A DNA stretch of 64,000 nt from Annulohypoxylon bovei var. microspora (GCA_022836615.1 MU405273.1:153753-217752); one strand, 5' to 3'. Positions 44,662 to 57,468 are shown, counted from the first letter of the stretch. Notes: generated by a model not told the origin, from the sequence alone. Numbers and translations: made by a program.

Positions 44662-44964
44662 TCAGACAAGCTCCCTTTGTCTCTCGGAAATCTGATCGCA
44701 CGTCGACACACGACCTAAGCTACGCCTCTTTGTTCTCGACGATGGTTGCGGACTTAGGGTGCCCACAGCCGGTGATGGGAAACAATAGCTCTTCCTGTCG
44801 TTTTCATTCTCGGAAACGACAGGACGATAAAGCGAATAGGGGCTTCTGGGGAGCTCGCGTGGTATTTCTTTGAACGAATACAGATACTCAGAAGGTATTT
44901 GGCCTATTGTTTCGACTGAACGACTCGAATCTACTAAAGAGCCAGGTGCCGATTGACTAGACAT
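44662..44964 (-). CDS. Possible small hypothetical protein (100 aa)
   Basis: ATG-initiated frame of 100 codons rich in Ser, Pro and Arg (PRELPRSPYSLYRP, PQPSSRTKRRSLGRV). No domain is recognised and there is no signal peptide. It could be a small gene or chance; kept only because it is ATG-started and separate from larger genes. Confidence 0.25.
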   Translation of the reverse strand: MSSQSAPGSLVDSSRSVETIGQIPSEYLYSFKEIPRELPRSPYSLYRPVVSENENDRKSYCFPSPAVGTLSPQPSSRTKRRSLGRVSTCDQISERQRELV

Positions 44965-46004
44965 CCTTATACAAGTTATCTTGATACGTCGGGTATCCGA
45001 TGCGAGCTGCCACGCATAACAGTTGGCAAGTTGTTAGTAAAATGGTGGAAAGGGGATGATAAAAAAGGGATAATATACCGTATAAATTCTGGCCTATTAC
45101 CTAGGTACCTAACCTACCCTTAAGTACCTAGGTGGTCAACTAAGTTATAACATAGTAGCTGCATACTATAATAAATTGATAAAAAAAACTTCGAAATGGG
45201 GCAAATGTGTTACTATCTAGTTAGTAGTGATTTATAAGAAGGTTGTTAATGTTCGATATTACTACCCACCCTGTGCGTGGTAAAGATATCTAAGCAGGGA
45301 TTTATGACCTCACTAGTAACTTAGCCCTCCTAGATCTAGGTAGATATCTGGCGGTAAGAATAAATTCATGAGGTTTAAAGCTTACAAACTGCAGATAAAT
45401 TTTCCACATACTTGTGTTCATAAATGGGTTAACCTATGGTTGTAGGTTAAAGATTAGGTAGATAAATACCTGATAAACTTACATATTCATAGCAAGTTTC
45501 CCGTCACAAAAATGCATCGGTTAGCCACTATTTCTCTATAAGAATTTACCTTAAGTAGATTCTGGAATAACTAATAAACATCGGTGAAGCAATGTAATAA
45601 TAAAGCTAATAGGGCTCGTGAAAGCGTCTTATCCACATATTGAAAGGGTTCATTATTAAAGCTTCGTGACGTTCGTGCTGGAAAGTCTTAGCAATCGGTT
45701 GCTCCTTTATGTAGGTGTGTACCTAGCTCCTTAATACTTTTAAGTGCTTAGGTAGATACTCGGCAACCTGAGAACTATACCGCATTTCGACTGTTACTGG
45801 TAACTGATATCATGGCGGCTCTACTAGATGATATGCTTAGCCCTACTTTATCCCCGACTTCGGAGATATATTATAGGCGATGGTAGCATTCGCCGACAAT
45901 TGCGTATCTACCACACCCGGGCAGTCGGGCATATCATTCATACTTGATCTCGGCTAGTTGGTTACTACCTACCTGGGTGACCTATGCAGTACGAAACTTC
46001 GGGC
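44965..46004. other. Intergenic, no gene recognised
   Basis: Strongly AT-rich with ACCTAGGTACCTAAC-like motifs near 45101-45134. No coding ORF. Confidence 0.45.
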
Positions 46005-46419
46005 ACTACGAACAGCGCTTGGATTAGGCCAGGCTCAAAACTGGCCTGAATCAGTCAAGTCAGGTCAGGCCCAGTCAGTTTTTGATTTTTTATGAACTGG
46101 TCAGATCAGTTCGTTCCGATTTTCTGACTGACAGGCCATCAGGCCAAAATACAGAAATTTTTTGAAAAATACCCACTTTTATACGTGTTTTAATTGGTGT
46201 TTAAGTATCCACTTTTATTGTCGATTAGTCATATATTAGTAATCAATTCTGTTTCTTTATCGGTAAAATCACTACCATGGATCCCACTTTTTCTTTCAAT
46301 CTGATCAGTTTAACTGATTGAACTGGCTGGTTCAGTTCATTACTTTCTAACTGGCTAATCAGATCAGTTCATTGCCCCAAGCCTGACTGGCCTGGCCTGA
46401 TCCATGCGCTGACTACGAA
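46005..46419. mobile_element. hAT-type MITE with 8-bp target duplication
   Basis: The element spans 46013-46411 (399 bp). The perfect 8-bp duplication ACTACGAA flanks it (46005-46012 and 46412-46419). The ends are imperfect inverted repeats: left CAGCGCTTGGATTAGGCC, right (reversed) CAGCGCATGGATCAGGCC. Short motifs such as ACTGG, CTGATCAG and GGCCTGA recur in both orientations inside each end, like the subterminal repeats bound by hAT transposases. There is no ORF. A partial relative lies at 5091-5198. Confidence 0.9.
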
Positions 46420-47260
46420 GAGGCTCTAGGTATCGAGAAGGGATATCCACCAAGCTATTGCGGGAATAATCGGGAATAGTCGGGAATATCCAGATCACAA
46501 TTCAAAGCTTTCGCTCGTGGTGTCAAAATGGACGAACCACGTGCGAGTAGTAGTGTCCAACACTGTACAAAAATATCCCTCAGACTACCAACTTAAGCAG
46601 CTCACATGTGTTATGGCTGGCAAGAAGTGGTGATTAGGTAACAAGGGGATAGAAAATACACAGTGCTTTACAGTAATCCATATTAACACTGAGCAGTCGC
46701 ACATGGCTTATTTCCTTCGACGCCCTCCCCGAAGCCCTCGATGCCCTCGATCGAGGCTCCTCCGCTACTAGCAATGATTGTCACTAGTACATATGCTCGC
46801 GATACCTATAGCACATCATGCTAGATTCATTGCATCGTTTTTTTCGACATCTGAAATTCTGAATGTTGTCATTGCTAGTAGTGTGCCGCCCTTCTACCCA
46901 CACCGCCCTGGTGCGTCCTGTCCGTCGTGTTAGATTTACGGCTACCTTTATTTGTATATACTAGGTACCTGATGGAATCTCACCTTATAAGTTTCTCGCT
47001 TGCCTGACTATGCACACTGACAATTAGTCAATTTCAACTCCGCCGAATCGGCAGTTAGTCCAGGCACTGCATGACCGACTATAAGTAGGTAAAGGCTAGA
47101 TCATCCCTAGACCTGTCTCGCTCGCCTACGTGCGTAATACCCCGAGTACCTACCCAGCTAGCAGATCCCCATCAAGCTCATAAGGTCTCTGGCCTGTCGC
47201 AACTACGCCCTCCCCTCCATTAACGGTTCGTATGTCGAGTACCTAGTTTTGCGGTCTCTC
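46420..47260. other. Intergenic upstream of MFS exporter
   Basis: Contains a CGGGAATAATCGGGAATAGT-type triple repeat at 46460-46491. No gene is seen before the ATG at 47261. Confidence 0.4.
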
Positions 47261-49443
47261 ATGTCACCGCTTGACCGGGAGTGCCGAAGGGTTCAGACCC
47301 TCGCGTACCGAGGAATGGAGCAGAAAGATGACCGGGGCGGGCCGGCTTCCGCTATAAGTAATAGGCAGAAAGATCACCTAGCTCTCGACGACGGAATATC
47401 TGAAAAGAGTAGGCCGGCCCCGTCTGATATCTTGGCGAGGGGCTCCTCGACTGCCGAGATATCAGGAACGACAACCTACGAAGAGACGATCGACGACGTA
47501 CCACCGCCCGACGCCGGCACCCCCGTCACTTACCTGTACCTGACGTTCGACACGCCGGTGGCCGGTCCAGACCTGGGGAACCCGCAGCTAGACCACGAGA
47601 ACCTCCCGGCACGTCCCGACCTCTCGCGGTACACGGACCCGCTGACCTGGCCCGGCGCTCGCAAAGGGGTCATGGTGGCCATATCCTGCACCGCAACTTG
47701 CTTCACGGCGTACGCGGCCGGCGCGTATTCCGAAGTTGCAGATCTGATCGCCGCGGATCTGGGGACGACTCGCGAGGGCGCGCTGGTCGGCGTGACGACC
47801 TTCTGCATAGGCTTCGCCGTCGCCCCTATGGTTCTGGCCCCGTTTTCGGAGATCAACGGACGCTATCCTATCTTTGCCATCGCCGGGGTCCTCTTCGTCG
47901 TCTTCCAAGCGGCATGCGGGGTGGTCACCAACCTGGCAGGCATGCTGGTCGCCCGGTTTCTGAAGGGCGTCGGCGGAAGCGTGTTCAGCACCATGGTGGG
48001 CGGCGTCATCGCCGACATGTACGGGAAGGAGGGCCGCAACACGCCGATGGCCCTCTTCAGCGGTTCCGTCCTAGTCGGTACCGGTCTCGGGCCCCTGGTG
48101 GCTGCCGTCATGGTCCAGAAGTGGGGAGGAGAGGGCGACAAGTGGAAATGGGTCTTCTGGCACCAGGGTAAGCTCAGCACCCGGACATCTCGCAGCCCTC
48201 TGGTCTCGCAGCCGAGCACGGCTAGATGCCTTCCCCCAAACTTGAGGGCTGGGCGAGCACTCGCTAACCTGTGAGCGTCGTAGTTATCGTAGACTTCGTC
48301 TTGATGGTCGCGGTGGTAGCCTTCTTCAAGGAGAGCCGGGGCTCGGTGCTCCTGTCTAGGAAAGCAAAGGCTCTGAATATGTGGTACACGAATTTAGAGG
48401 AGAAGGGTGCGTTCGGGGTCCGAGTTTCCGAATTAAATCACGACCCGGGCGTCGTACCAAGACCCACGGCGGCGTCAGACGTAGAGAAACGCTCGTCAGC
48501 ACCCGAGTTAGAAGACCAATCTAGGCTAAGGGGAGGCGCGCGCCTGCAGAGGATCAGATGGATCGTGAAGGAGGACGAGCAGCGGACATCCATCACCACG
48601 ATGGTGACCGTCTCGCTGTTCAGGCCGTTCCTGCTGCTCTTCACCGAGCCGATCGTCTTCTTCTTCTCGCTGTGGGTGTCTTTCGCGTGGGCTATCCTGT
48701 ATCTGACGTTCGGGTCCATACCGCTCGTGTTTCAACGACAGTACGGCTTCGACGTCGAGCAGTCCGGCTACGTGTTCACGGCCATGATCGTAGGCTCGAT
48801 ATTCTCGACGGTCATCGGCATATGTCAAGAAAATATGCTCAAGCATCCAAAGTGGCAGTCCGAGTCAGACGGCTCCGAGATGGACAGCTCGGAGGACAGC
48901 TCCGAAAACGTCCAGGGGAACGCCGACCGGACCGGGTTCTGGGCCTTCGTGCGGCGGAAATTCCCGGCCGAGTCGCCGGAATCGCGGCTATACTTCACCT
49001 GCTTCACCTCGGCGCTGCTTCCGGCGGGCCTCTACCTGTTCGGCTTCGCGGCTCAGCCGTCGATCCACTGGATGGCGCCGGTGTGCGCGATATTCCTCGC
49101 CACGATGGGGATATTCTACATCTACTTAGCTACCTTTAACTACCTCGCAGACATCTACCAGACGTACGCGTCTTCGGCGTTGGCGGCACAGTCCTTCTGC
49201 CGCAACGTGCTCGGCGGGGTGTTCCCTCTCGTCACGAGACCGCTGATACTGAACCTGGGCGAAGACGCGATGGGCGGGCTGCTGGGAGGGATCGCCACGG
49301 TACTGACGGTTGTCCCGTGGGTACTGGTTCTATTCGGAGACAAGATCCGAGGAAGAAGTTCATTTGCAATCGTAAGCGCCCTAAGAATTGTTAGATAATT
49401 CCAGCTGGTTACTAATTACGAATAGGCGCTCGAGCGTAAATGA
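47261..49443 (+). CDS. MFS exporter, DHA1-type multidrug/polyamine family
   Basis: Three exons (47261-48167, 48284-49371, 49426-49443) give 670 aa. The last exon is 18 nt and creates the family ending FAIALERK, which supports its use. A cytoplasmic N-tail of about 130 aa precedes the first membrane segment (GVMVAISCTATCFTAYAAGAY). Motifs include the DPLTWPGARK entry, FAVAPMVLAPFSEINGRYPIF (motif A region), and GVGGSVFSTMVGGVIADMYG with GRNTPMALFSGSVLVGTGLGPL (motif C region). KESRGSVLLSRKAKALN follows at the TM6/7 loop. Likely drug:H+ antiporter exporting toxins or metabolites. No biosynthetic gene is adjacent, so the substrate is open. Confidence 0.85.
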
Positions 49444-49896
49444 AATCAGGACGAGATAGACGAAGGAGACTCAAGATAATCGAACGTTCTCATCCTTTGA
49501 CGTTTTGAGTAGGTAGAATATTCAAGTTGGAATATTGGAAAAGTCTTGATATTCTAGGTAGGACATCAAACGATGGGTCACTGGCACTGGCTCTCACTGT
49601 CGGTATTTTTCTTTTCTTTTCCAGCTGACATTGATGCCAATTTAGTTGATGATTACTAAGTCGGAACTTGAAGTTTCCAATGAATGGTGCTTACTTGCAT
49701 AAATGTATATTTGAATATACCCGAATACACCTTATTTGTCATAAAATAATCCTTATAGAGTATATATAGATATAAGACGTATAAGTGCCCCGCGATCCGA
49801 TCATTTTCTCATCTCGCCCCTCCTGATGACGATTTTCTCATTTATCAAGATTCACTTCTAAATCTATCAACTATTAACCCCATCACCAACCACCAA
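49444..49896. other. Intergenic, no gene recognised
   Basis: AT-rich 3' flank of the MFS exporter leading into the minisatellite. Confidence 0.4.
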
Positions 49897-49994
49897 CCAT
49901 CAACCATCAACCATCAACCATCAACCATCAACCATCAACCATCAACCATCAACCATCAACCATCAACCATCAACCATCAACCATCAACCATCAA
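49897..49994 (+). repeat. 7-bp minisatellite (CCATCAA) x14
   Basis: Fourteen perfect head-to-tail copies of CCATCAA occupy 98 bp, preceded by degenerate copies (CATCACCAACCACCAA). The array ends 61 bp before the ATG of the PBDC1-family gene and probably lies in its promoter or 5' UTR. Confidence 0.95.
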
Positions 49995-50055
49995 GCGTCA
50001 ACTACGATTAATAGACGCAGAACTTAGTTTAGATTATATTAGTACTGCGCGCAAG

Positions 50056-50780
50056 ATGCTGGACGAATTTACAAAGATCTCCGGTCCCATTCCGAAAGAC
50101 TTCGACGCGGCAAACGCAGACAACCTCGAGGATGTAAGATGTTAAGACTCTTCGCCTTAATAATGTTGATTCTACACAACCTGTTCAGTAGCTGACGTAG
50201 ACCGCGCTGTAATAGATCGAGAAGCAGTTCGCAGTCAAAGGTTAGCATGACGTGAAGATCTACCCGCCAGCCCCTATTCAATATTCTAACCGTAGACTAT
50301 CGCCGTTGCAGCGGTACAGCACTTGGAGACGTACTGGGCTATACTAGAGAGGGTCAAGGGATCGGCCTTGCGACTGACGAAGATGGATGACGAGATCTAT
50401 ACCCACCTCAAGACCGAGCTACCAGACTTCGATCCCGCGGCAACTATAAACGAGGACGAGATGAAGAGCAAGTCAGGCAAGGAGCGGTGGCGCAAGTTCA
50501 TGATGGCCTACGACAAGAGGGTCGACGACTACAACTACGGCACCATGCTGCGAACGAGTCCCAGCGTCGAATACGAGCAGAACACAACAATATTCGGTAC
50601 CCATACCCCATACCCCATACCCCTTGCCTCTGACCTCGAATTACTAAACGTCCCGTCCTGCTAACACATCTCTCGTCTTCAGTTCCCAGGATGCAGTTCT
50701 ACGCCATCGAGATAGCGAGAAACAGGGCTGGTCTGAACGACTGGATTTACGAGAAGGCTAAAGGTATCGAGAAGTCGTAG
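50056..50780 (+). CDS. PBDC1/YPL225W-family protein (putative eEF1A chaperone)
   Basis: Four exons (50056-50133, 50216-50240, 50312-50596, 50683-50780) give 161 aa; exon 2 is only 25 nt. The family core is clear: DFDAANADNLEDIEKQFAV, VQHLETYWAILERVKGSALR, LTKMDDEIYTHLK, DPAATINEDEMKSK, KERWRKFMMAYDKRVDDYNY and MQFYAIEIARNRAGLNDWIY. The domain is labelled polysaccharide biosynthesis for historical reasons. The yeast relative YPL225W has been reported to bind ribosomes and assist eEF1A folding, so a role in translation-factor biogenesis is the better guess. The reading frame is closed only when all three introns are removed. Confidence 0.85.
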
Positions 50781-51637
50781 GCCCGTATCTAGGTTGATTA
50801 CCTGGTAACACGGCGGAACATCTGGTGGCTTATTCCCATCCGATATAATCTATACGCACGTGAGAAAGGGTCGCCGTGTCCCATGTCGAGGTCCGAGGAT
50901 CGAGAGTCGCCGCGCAAATTAGCCGTATGGTGGCTGGTTCGTGCGATCGTAGCTTTACGGGTTCGCAAGCGAAGCGCGGCGCGTCGAGCATCAAGGGCAT
51001 GCGGAATCGCTCCATCTAGACCCAAATACCCGAACAATAGCAATGTCTCCAGTGGATAGAAGCATAAATGAACGATTGATCTCGAGTATTAAGCGGATTG
51101 GTCAGTAGGGTCCTAGGCATAAAGTGTGCAGTTGAAAATTTGACGTCTGTCTTGATTTATTAAGTTAGAGCTAGTAGTCGTTCCCTTCCCTTGTTCTCTT
51201 TCCTTTTTGAGTGGTTTATATTTTCGTCATTTTAACATACCCACCTAGGTACCAAGTATGTTGCTTGTGACAACAAAGGTCGACGTCGAACAAAGGTCTT
51301 CGCCATCTGGAAAATCAGATCGGAACTTATCTGGACGAACGAAGGTAGGATTGTTTGCACGAAAGTAATACCCTAACATCAGACGGCACCTGGCAACAGT
51401 TTCGGGGCAACGAGCGTAAACAAAACCAAAACTTCGGTTGGATCTGTATGAGCTACTACATAGGTAGCGACGCCATGTCAATCCCCGTCCTAGAGCACCC
51501 ACCGGTCAATTGGCACAATTATGTGCCCTTAGCAACATCGAATCTTACATTTTCGAGCTTGACACCTTCAGATCACTCTTAATTTCGCGACAGAGCCGCA
51601 AACCACCTATACCCAGGTACCTTTGCTACCTCCGCAG
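50781..51637. other. Intergenic, no gene recognised
   Basis: Between the PBDC1-family gene and the ABC transporter. Small ORFs on both strands have no recognisable content. Confidence 0.4.
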
Positions 51638-54600
51638 ATGGATTCTTCCAGGCAGCAACAGAAACAACAACAGCAAGGACAGCGCTCTCCTTCGTTTAAG
51701 CATCTGTTCACCTTCACTACATGGCGGCACTGCGGTCCTCTGGCTGCTGGCATAGCAGCATCTATATTTTCGGGTGCCTTGAGGACCTCTCTGGCCATTC
51801 TTATCGGAAAGATATTCGAGGTCATCTCCGAATTCGGGTCCGGACAGCTAAACGGGCCGGAAACTCTCGCGCAGGTCTCGTCTTGGTGCGTCATCCTAAC
51901 CCTCATCGGCGGAGCGGGATGGTTCGTCAATTTTGCCTTCATGTTTTCATGGATCCTCTTCAGCGAACTCCAGGCGAAGAACATTCGCCAAAGAGTATTT
52001 CGCGCCATGCTAAGAAAGGACATGGAGTGGTTTGATCGCCAGGAAGACGGCGTTGCTAGCTTGCTCGTGAGAATGCAAACGTATAATTCTCCTAATCCCT
52101 AATCCCCAAATATTCGGCTCCGGCGTAGTTGCTAACGACCCAGCAGACAGACCCGGGAGCTTCAAATGGCGTCGTCGGTCGCGCTCGGTTCCTTGGCCGC
52201 GGAGATAGCCACCTCCGTCGCAAGCCTCGTCGTGGCTTTCCGCGGCTCGTGGAAGCTCACCCTCGTGCTTCTCGCCACCGTACCGGTCTCCGTCGTAGTG
52301 CTCGCCATGCTAAGCCGCACGCTGAAGCTCGCCGTCCAGGCGCAGAAGCGAGAGCTCAGCCGAGCGTCCAAGTACGCGATATCCGCCATCGCCTCGATCG
52401 ATCTCGTAAAGGCTTTCAACGCCAGCGATCACGAAACGTGGCAATACCTCCAGGCTATCCGGCGCTCTATGGACAAGTATCTAATCCAGGCGAGAGCAGC
52501 CGCGTGCCAGTCCGGCTATGTGAGACTCTGGATAGACGGGATGTTCGTCATCGGGTTCTATTACGGCGTCGTCCTAGTCGGCGAAGGGCTGAGCCCTGGG
52601 AATGTCGTGACGACCTTCTACGCGGCTCTCGCCGCGCTGCAGGCCTTCGAGGCTTTCATACCCATGTACATGGCTCTGGCAAGGGGCATGTCTGCCGGTC
52701 AAGCACTGTATTATATAGCCTACGACATCGAGAGCGGACGAAAGACCCACCGGATGGTCGGCAGCCACCGCCCGAGAGAATGTCTCGGCGAGATTAAAAT
52801 CAGCGATGTGAGTCCCGCTATCATCAGAGATATTCTTCAAAGACTCGTCTCGTCCAGAGCTAATATCTTCATCTAAAGGTTAGCTTTGCCTACCCGTCAA
52901 ACTTGTCGAAGACCGTATTGGACAAGGTCTCCTTTTTCTTCGAACCGGGCCGGCTGACCTTCGTCGTCGGGCGAAGCGGGTCGGGAAAGAGCACGTTAGG
53001 TAATCTGCTGCTGGGGTTCTACGAACCGCTCGGCGGCGACATCCTGGTCGACGGGCACGCGCTCAAGACCCTCGACGTAGACTGGGTGCGGAATAGCATC
53101 GCATTGGTCCAGCAGACGAGCGTGCTCTTCAACGACACCTTCTCCATGAACGTGGCCATGGGCTGCAGGGACCCTACCCAGGTGTCCCAAGCGGAGGTCA
53201 AGGCCGCGTGCGAGACAGCCCTGCTCCAGTCGACGCTAGCTACCCTCCCGAAAGGCCTCGACACGTACGTGGGTGCCAGCGGTCACGATCTGAGCGGCGG
53301 CCAGAAGCAGCGGCTCGCCATCGCGAGGGCGAAGATCCGCGACCCCCCGGTGCTCGTCCTCGACGAAGTCACCAGCGGGCTCGACCCGGTCAGCCGAAGT
53401 CTCGTCATGGACGCCGTCAGGCAGTGGCGGCGAGGCAAGACGACCATCATCGTCACCCACGAGGTCGCGCAGATCCAGGACCACGACTTCGTATACGTCA
53501 TGGACGACGCACGCGTCGTCCAGAAAGGCTCTCGCAAATGTCTGCAAGAGGAAAAGGACGGCGTATTCGCTACCCTGGCGGCCTCCGCAACCGAAAGCGA
53601 CGGGGCTTACCACGGAGAAGAGCCAGGAGGAGGGATAAATCCCGCGGCCGATGTCGCCGACCCGACGAGCAGTCCTCCGCAGAGAGGTCCTACGTCGTCT
53701 AGGTACTTTTGGCCCTTCGAGAGGCAGGAAGACCATCACTATTTGGCGCACAGGGCCACGCTAGGCGTCGGGGCTACTGCCATGCAGGCCCGGCAATTCC
53801 TGGATCGGAGCCCCTGGAGCGAAGAAGCCGACCCGGGCGCGCCTCGGACAGGCGAGCCGGCGGCGAGGAGCATGCTCTTACACCTTCAACAGCTAGGAGA
53901 TACGGTGCGAGATAACCGCCGCGGGTCTGCCTACAAGGAGCGACGACCCGTGTCGAAGGCCGGCGAAGCATCCGCGAGCACCTCTAAGCCGCACGTCGGC
54001 GATAAGAAACCCGACGAGGCGAAGCAAGAAGGAGAGCAGGCAGAAGCCTTACCCCTGCTAACGATATACAAGACTGTCTGGCCGAGTCTGACGACAAAGG
54101 GAAGAATTTGCCTCGTTGTCGGATTTATCACGTGTGTCGTCGTCGCGGGTTCGGTCCCGGCCTTCTCCGTCGTCTTCGCAAATCTCCTCGCGGTGCTATA
54201 TTCGAGCGAGGACAAGATGGCCTCCGGTCAGAGGTGGGCTTTATACCTGCTGCTGATCGCCGCGACGGGGGCTCTATCGACGCTCGCCAGCCAGTATCTG
54301 ATGCAGTGGGCGGGTCAGGCCTGGGTGAACGCTCTGCGGATGCGGGCGTTCGACAGGGTCCTGAGGCAGCCGAAGACGTGGTTCGAGAAGCCGGCGCACT
54401 CGACCATACGCATCAGCGAATGCATGGACCGAAACGCGGAAGAGATGAGAAACCTCCTCGGGCGATTCGCCCCTCAGCTGCTAGTCGTCGTCATCATGAT
54501 ATCTACAACCGTCGCGTGGGCCGTGGTCATCTCGTGGCGGCTGACCCTCGTAAGCCTCGGGAGCGCCCCGCTCCTCATGGCGGCTACGAAAGGCTACGCT

Positions 54601-56175
54601 CTCGTATCGACGAAGTGGGAGACCCGATGCAACAGGGCCATCGAGGACGCGATCGCGGTGCTGACCGAGACCTTCCTGAACGTACGCGTCGTCCGGGCCC
54701 TGACGCTAGAAGGCTTCTTCTCCGCGAAGTACGACGCGTCCATATACAGAGCCTTCGACCTCGGCGTCCAGAAGGCCGTCTGGACGGCGACCCTCTTCGC
54801 CTGCTGGCAGTCCATATTCTGGTTCATGATGGCCCTGATATTCTGGTACGCGACCGTGCTCCTGACCGTCGATAGCGCGGTCACGGTGCACGACATCTTG
54901 CAGGTCGTGAACCTGCTCGTTCTCGGCCTCACCACCGCTTCTAACATCTTGAACTCCGTACCGAGCATCGCCGCCTCGCAGGCTACCGCCGCCCAGCTCC
55001 TCTACTACGCGAACCTGCCCGCGGGCGCGTCTCACGAATCGAGAGGCAGGTCTAAGCTTGTAAACCCCTTCCCCATCAGAATGGACGACCTGTCCTTCAC
55101 CTATCCCTCGACAAGCCGCGCCGTCCTTCGAAACATCACCCTGAGGTTCGACGCCGGGACGTCGACCGCCGTCGTCGGCCCTTCGGGATGCGGCAAGAGC
55201 ACCATAGCATCCATAATCTTGGGGCTGCACGCACCGGATTCCCCGGGGGGTAGGCGAGAGACCGACGGCCGACGGCAGCCGCTGAGCTTCGGGTTTACCC
55301 CGGCCTCTAATATTAATATCTTTAGCCTGCGGAGCCACATCGGTTACGTTCCGCAGACGCCATTTCTGTTCCCCGCCAGCCTCGCGGCAAATATCTCCTA
55401 CGGGTTGCCGGAAGAGTCGCCGCTCCGCAGCCCGGAGAATGTCGAGCAAGCAGCTAGGGAAGCGGGAATCTTCGATTTCGTTCACAGCCTGGAGGCCGGC
55501 TTCGACACGGTCGTCGGCGACGGCGGACAGGCGCTCAGCGGCGGACAAGCACAGCGGGTCTGCATCGCCAGGGCCCTGGCCCGGAGACCGAGAATCTTAG
55601 TGCTGGACGAGCCCACGAGCGCGCTGGACGCGGAGAGCGCGGAGGCTGTGAGGCATACGATAGAGTCCCTGATGAAGCCTGCCAGAGCTAGCTTATACGA
55701 GGACGGAAGCGGTTTCGATCTCTTTGCTACCAGTCGCGCGAGGCATCAAGATCTTTCCGTCGTCGTCGTCACGCACAGCAAGGAAATGATGCGCATGGCG
55801 GACCGCATCGTAGTCATCGACCAGGGACGTGCGGTGGAAACCGGTTCTTACGACGAACTGTTCGAGAGGAGAGGTAAATTTACGGAGCTCGTGAGCGACG
55901 GCCTCTGGATGGGACGCGACAAAAGCTCAGAGAGGCAACGGAACACAAGCAACGCCGGAGGAAGGGCAAGGCGGGACGTCGCAGACGACCTCCCTCTCCG
56001 GAAAACAGGCGTGCCCGACGCGCACGATTCCGTAACAACGCCCAGGTGGATCGGCCTCCGGGACACGTATTGGACCGACGATCGAGGCCCCTCTACCGGT
56101 CTCATGAGCCCTCTCGCAAGCCCGTTCGGCATGCCCTCTCGAAGAAAGGAGCATAGAGGAGACGGAAGCGTCTAA
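51638..56175 (+). CDS. Full-size ABC-B transporter, STE6-like (a-factor exporter type)
   Basis: Three exons (51638-52080, 52147-52807, 52879-56175) give 1,466 aa with TMD-NBD-TMD-NBD order. TMD1 has six membrane segments (from GPLAAGIAASIFSGALRTSL to VVTTFYAALAALQAFEAFI) and the STE6-like MQTQTRELQ block across intron 1. NBD1 shows Walker A GRSGSGKST, signature LSGGQKQR and Walker B VLVLDEVTSG. A long charged linker of about 190 aa follows. TMD2 starts at ICLVVGFITCVVVAGSVPAF. NBD2 shows GPSGCGKST, LSGGQAQR and ILVLDEPTSALD, with an insertion of about 30 aa after its Walker A region. Both catalytic sites look intact. In fungi the closest family members export lipidated a-type mating pheromone; drug or peptide export is the alternative. 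Confidence 0.9.
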
Positions 56176-56512
56176 GATACCGTCCGCAATACTAGCACGG
56201 TTTCTGATTTACTTACTCTTCGTGTAATGACCACGTGAATAGACTAATATGGCAGTTCTCTATATGTTTCAAAGTGCTATCTTATCATGGAAAAGTCCAC
56301 GAGTATGACTGACTGACTGACTAGGTAGGTACCTAGGTACCTAGTTTTATTTTGTTCCCCATTTCGGACTTATGAGGCTAGGTATTTACCGAGGTACGTA
56401 GAGGCACAAAATAGGCTTAGCTAGGTACCTACTAACAATCCTGACAAAATTTATTTACTAGCCTGCGCGACGTTAACATAGGAGCTTTTGGTTCGCAGGC
56501 ATAGTCGAAGAC
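56176..56512. other. Convergent intergenic region with TAGGTACC motifs
   Basis: Contains a TGACTGACTGACTAGG run and a GGTAGGTACCTAGGTACC block near 56306-56345. No gene. Confidence 0.45.
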
Positions 56513-57468
56513 TTACCCGTCCCATACCGGCGGACCCGGGACCGTATAGTTCTGCACGGCGAGTTAGACTAGCACAGCATAATCGAACCTAGGATATCTT
56601 ACCGTCGCCGTCTTCATCGCGTCCGAGTAGATGTCAATCCGGATCGACGGGTCTAGAGCTGTCAGTCCATCACGCGTCGGACAAAGTATTCGACGTGTCA
56701 AGCTGCTCACCGTCCTCCTTATAAGTCCCGGGAAACTTAGCAAAGTACTCCGGCGACGGCGTCGCCGTCCCGGTGCCCGTGATATTAAGATGCGCGCACT
56801 CGGGATAGAACTGCGGCTTGTTCTCGATGTGGATGCTCAGGATCTCGTGCCTGACGACGTAGAGCCCGGGCTTGATGGTGGCCGGGATCGTGGCAGGCCA
56901 GAGATCCGGAGAACCGTCCCAGTTCTGGAACTTCTTCTGATACCAGATGCCTTCCACGATGTTACCTTCTAGCAGCCCCGCCTCCCATATCTTGAAGAAG
57001 CTCAGCTCGTTCACGTCGACGTCCTCGCAGGACGCCCCGCAGTCGGCGAGCCATACCGACATAGGCCCGTAGGGGTGGAGCCAATACCAGTACACGGCGG
57101 TGATGTTGTCCCCAGCCGCGATAGGGATATAAGACGGGGGCGCCGTGCCCGGGGTGTTGCACGCGAGGCCGGTATCGTTCACGGAGAAGATAGGATCTAT
57201 GCTCGCCCAAACCCTCTGGACCATCCAAGGCTGACCTTCCTGCTCTGCTAAGGGATCGTCTGGGCTGTATCTATACGCGTTATCTCAGCGACACGTCCGT
57301 CGTACTCAACGGCCAAGCACGCCCATCGGCGGCAGGCAGGCAAATCAACGACCCGAGAACTCACCCCCTATACCAGGTATCGCCCACTGTGTAGTTCGCA
57401 AGGCCACCGTGAGCGGCGGCGGAGCTAGCCAGCAGCGCTAGAGCCGTTACGAAGAGCGGAACTGCCAT
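56513..57468 (-). CDS. AA9 lytic polysaccharide monooxygenase (former GH61)
   Basis: Four exons (57468-57365, 57270-56711, 56658-56603, 56551-56513) join in frame to 252 aa. Residues 1-19 are a signal peptide (MAVPLFVTALALLASSAAA), and cleavage exposes His20, the required N-terminal copper ligand (HGGLANYTV). The second copper His is His100 in YWLHPYGPMSVWLADC. The family C-terminal blocks are present: GLYVVRHEILSIH and QFYPECAHLNITGTG with the axial Tyr. No CBM1 is attached. The enzyme oxidatively cleaves cellulose or hemicellulose. It diverges from the CE15 esterase gene, with 1.36 kb between the start codons, suggesting shared induction on plant biomass. Confidence 0.92.

Noticed and set aside
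54706..55548. 280-codon minus-strand open frame within the ABC transporter
   Set aside because: Antisense shadow of an intact, motif-complete coding exon.
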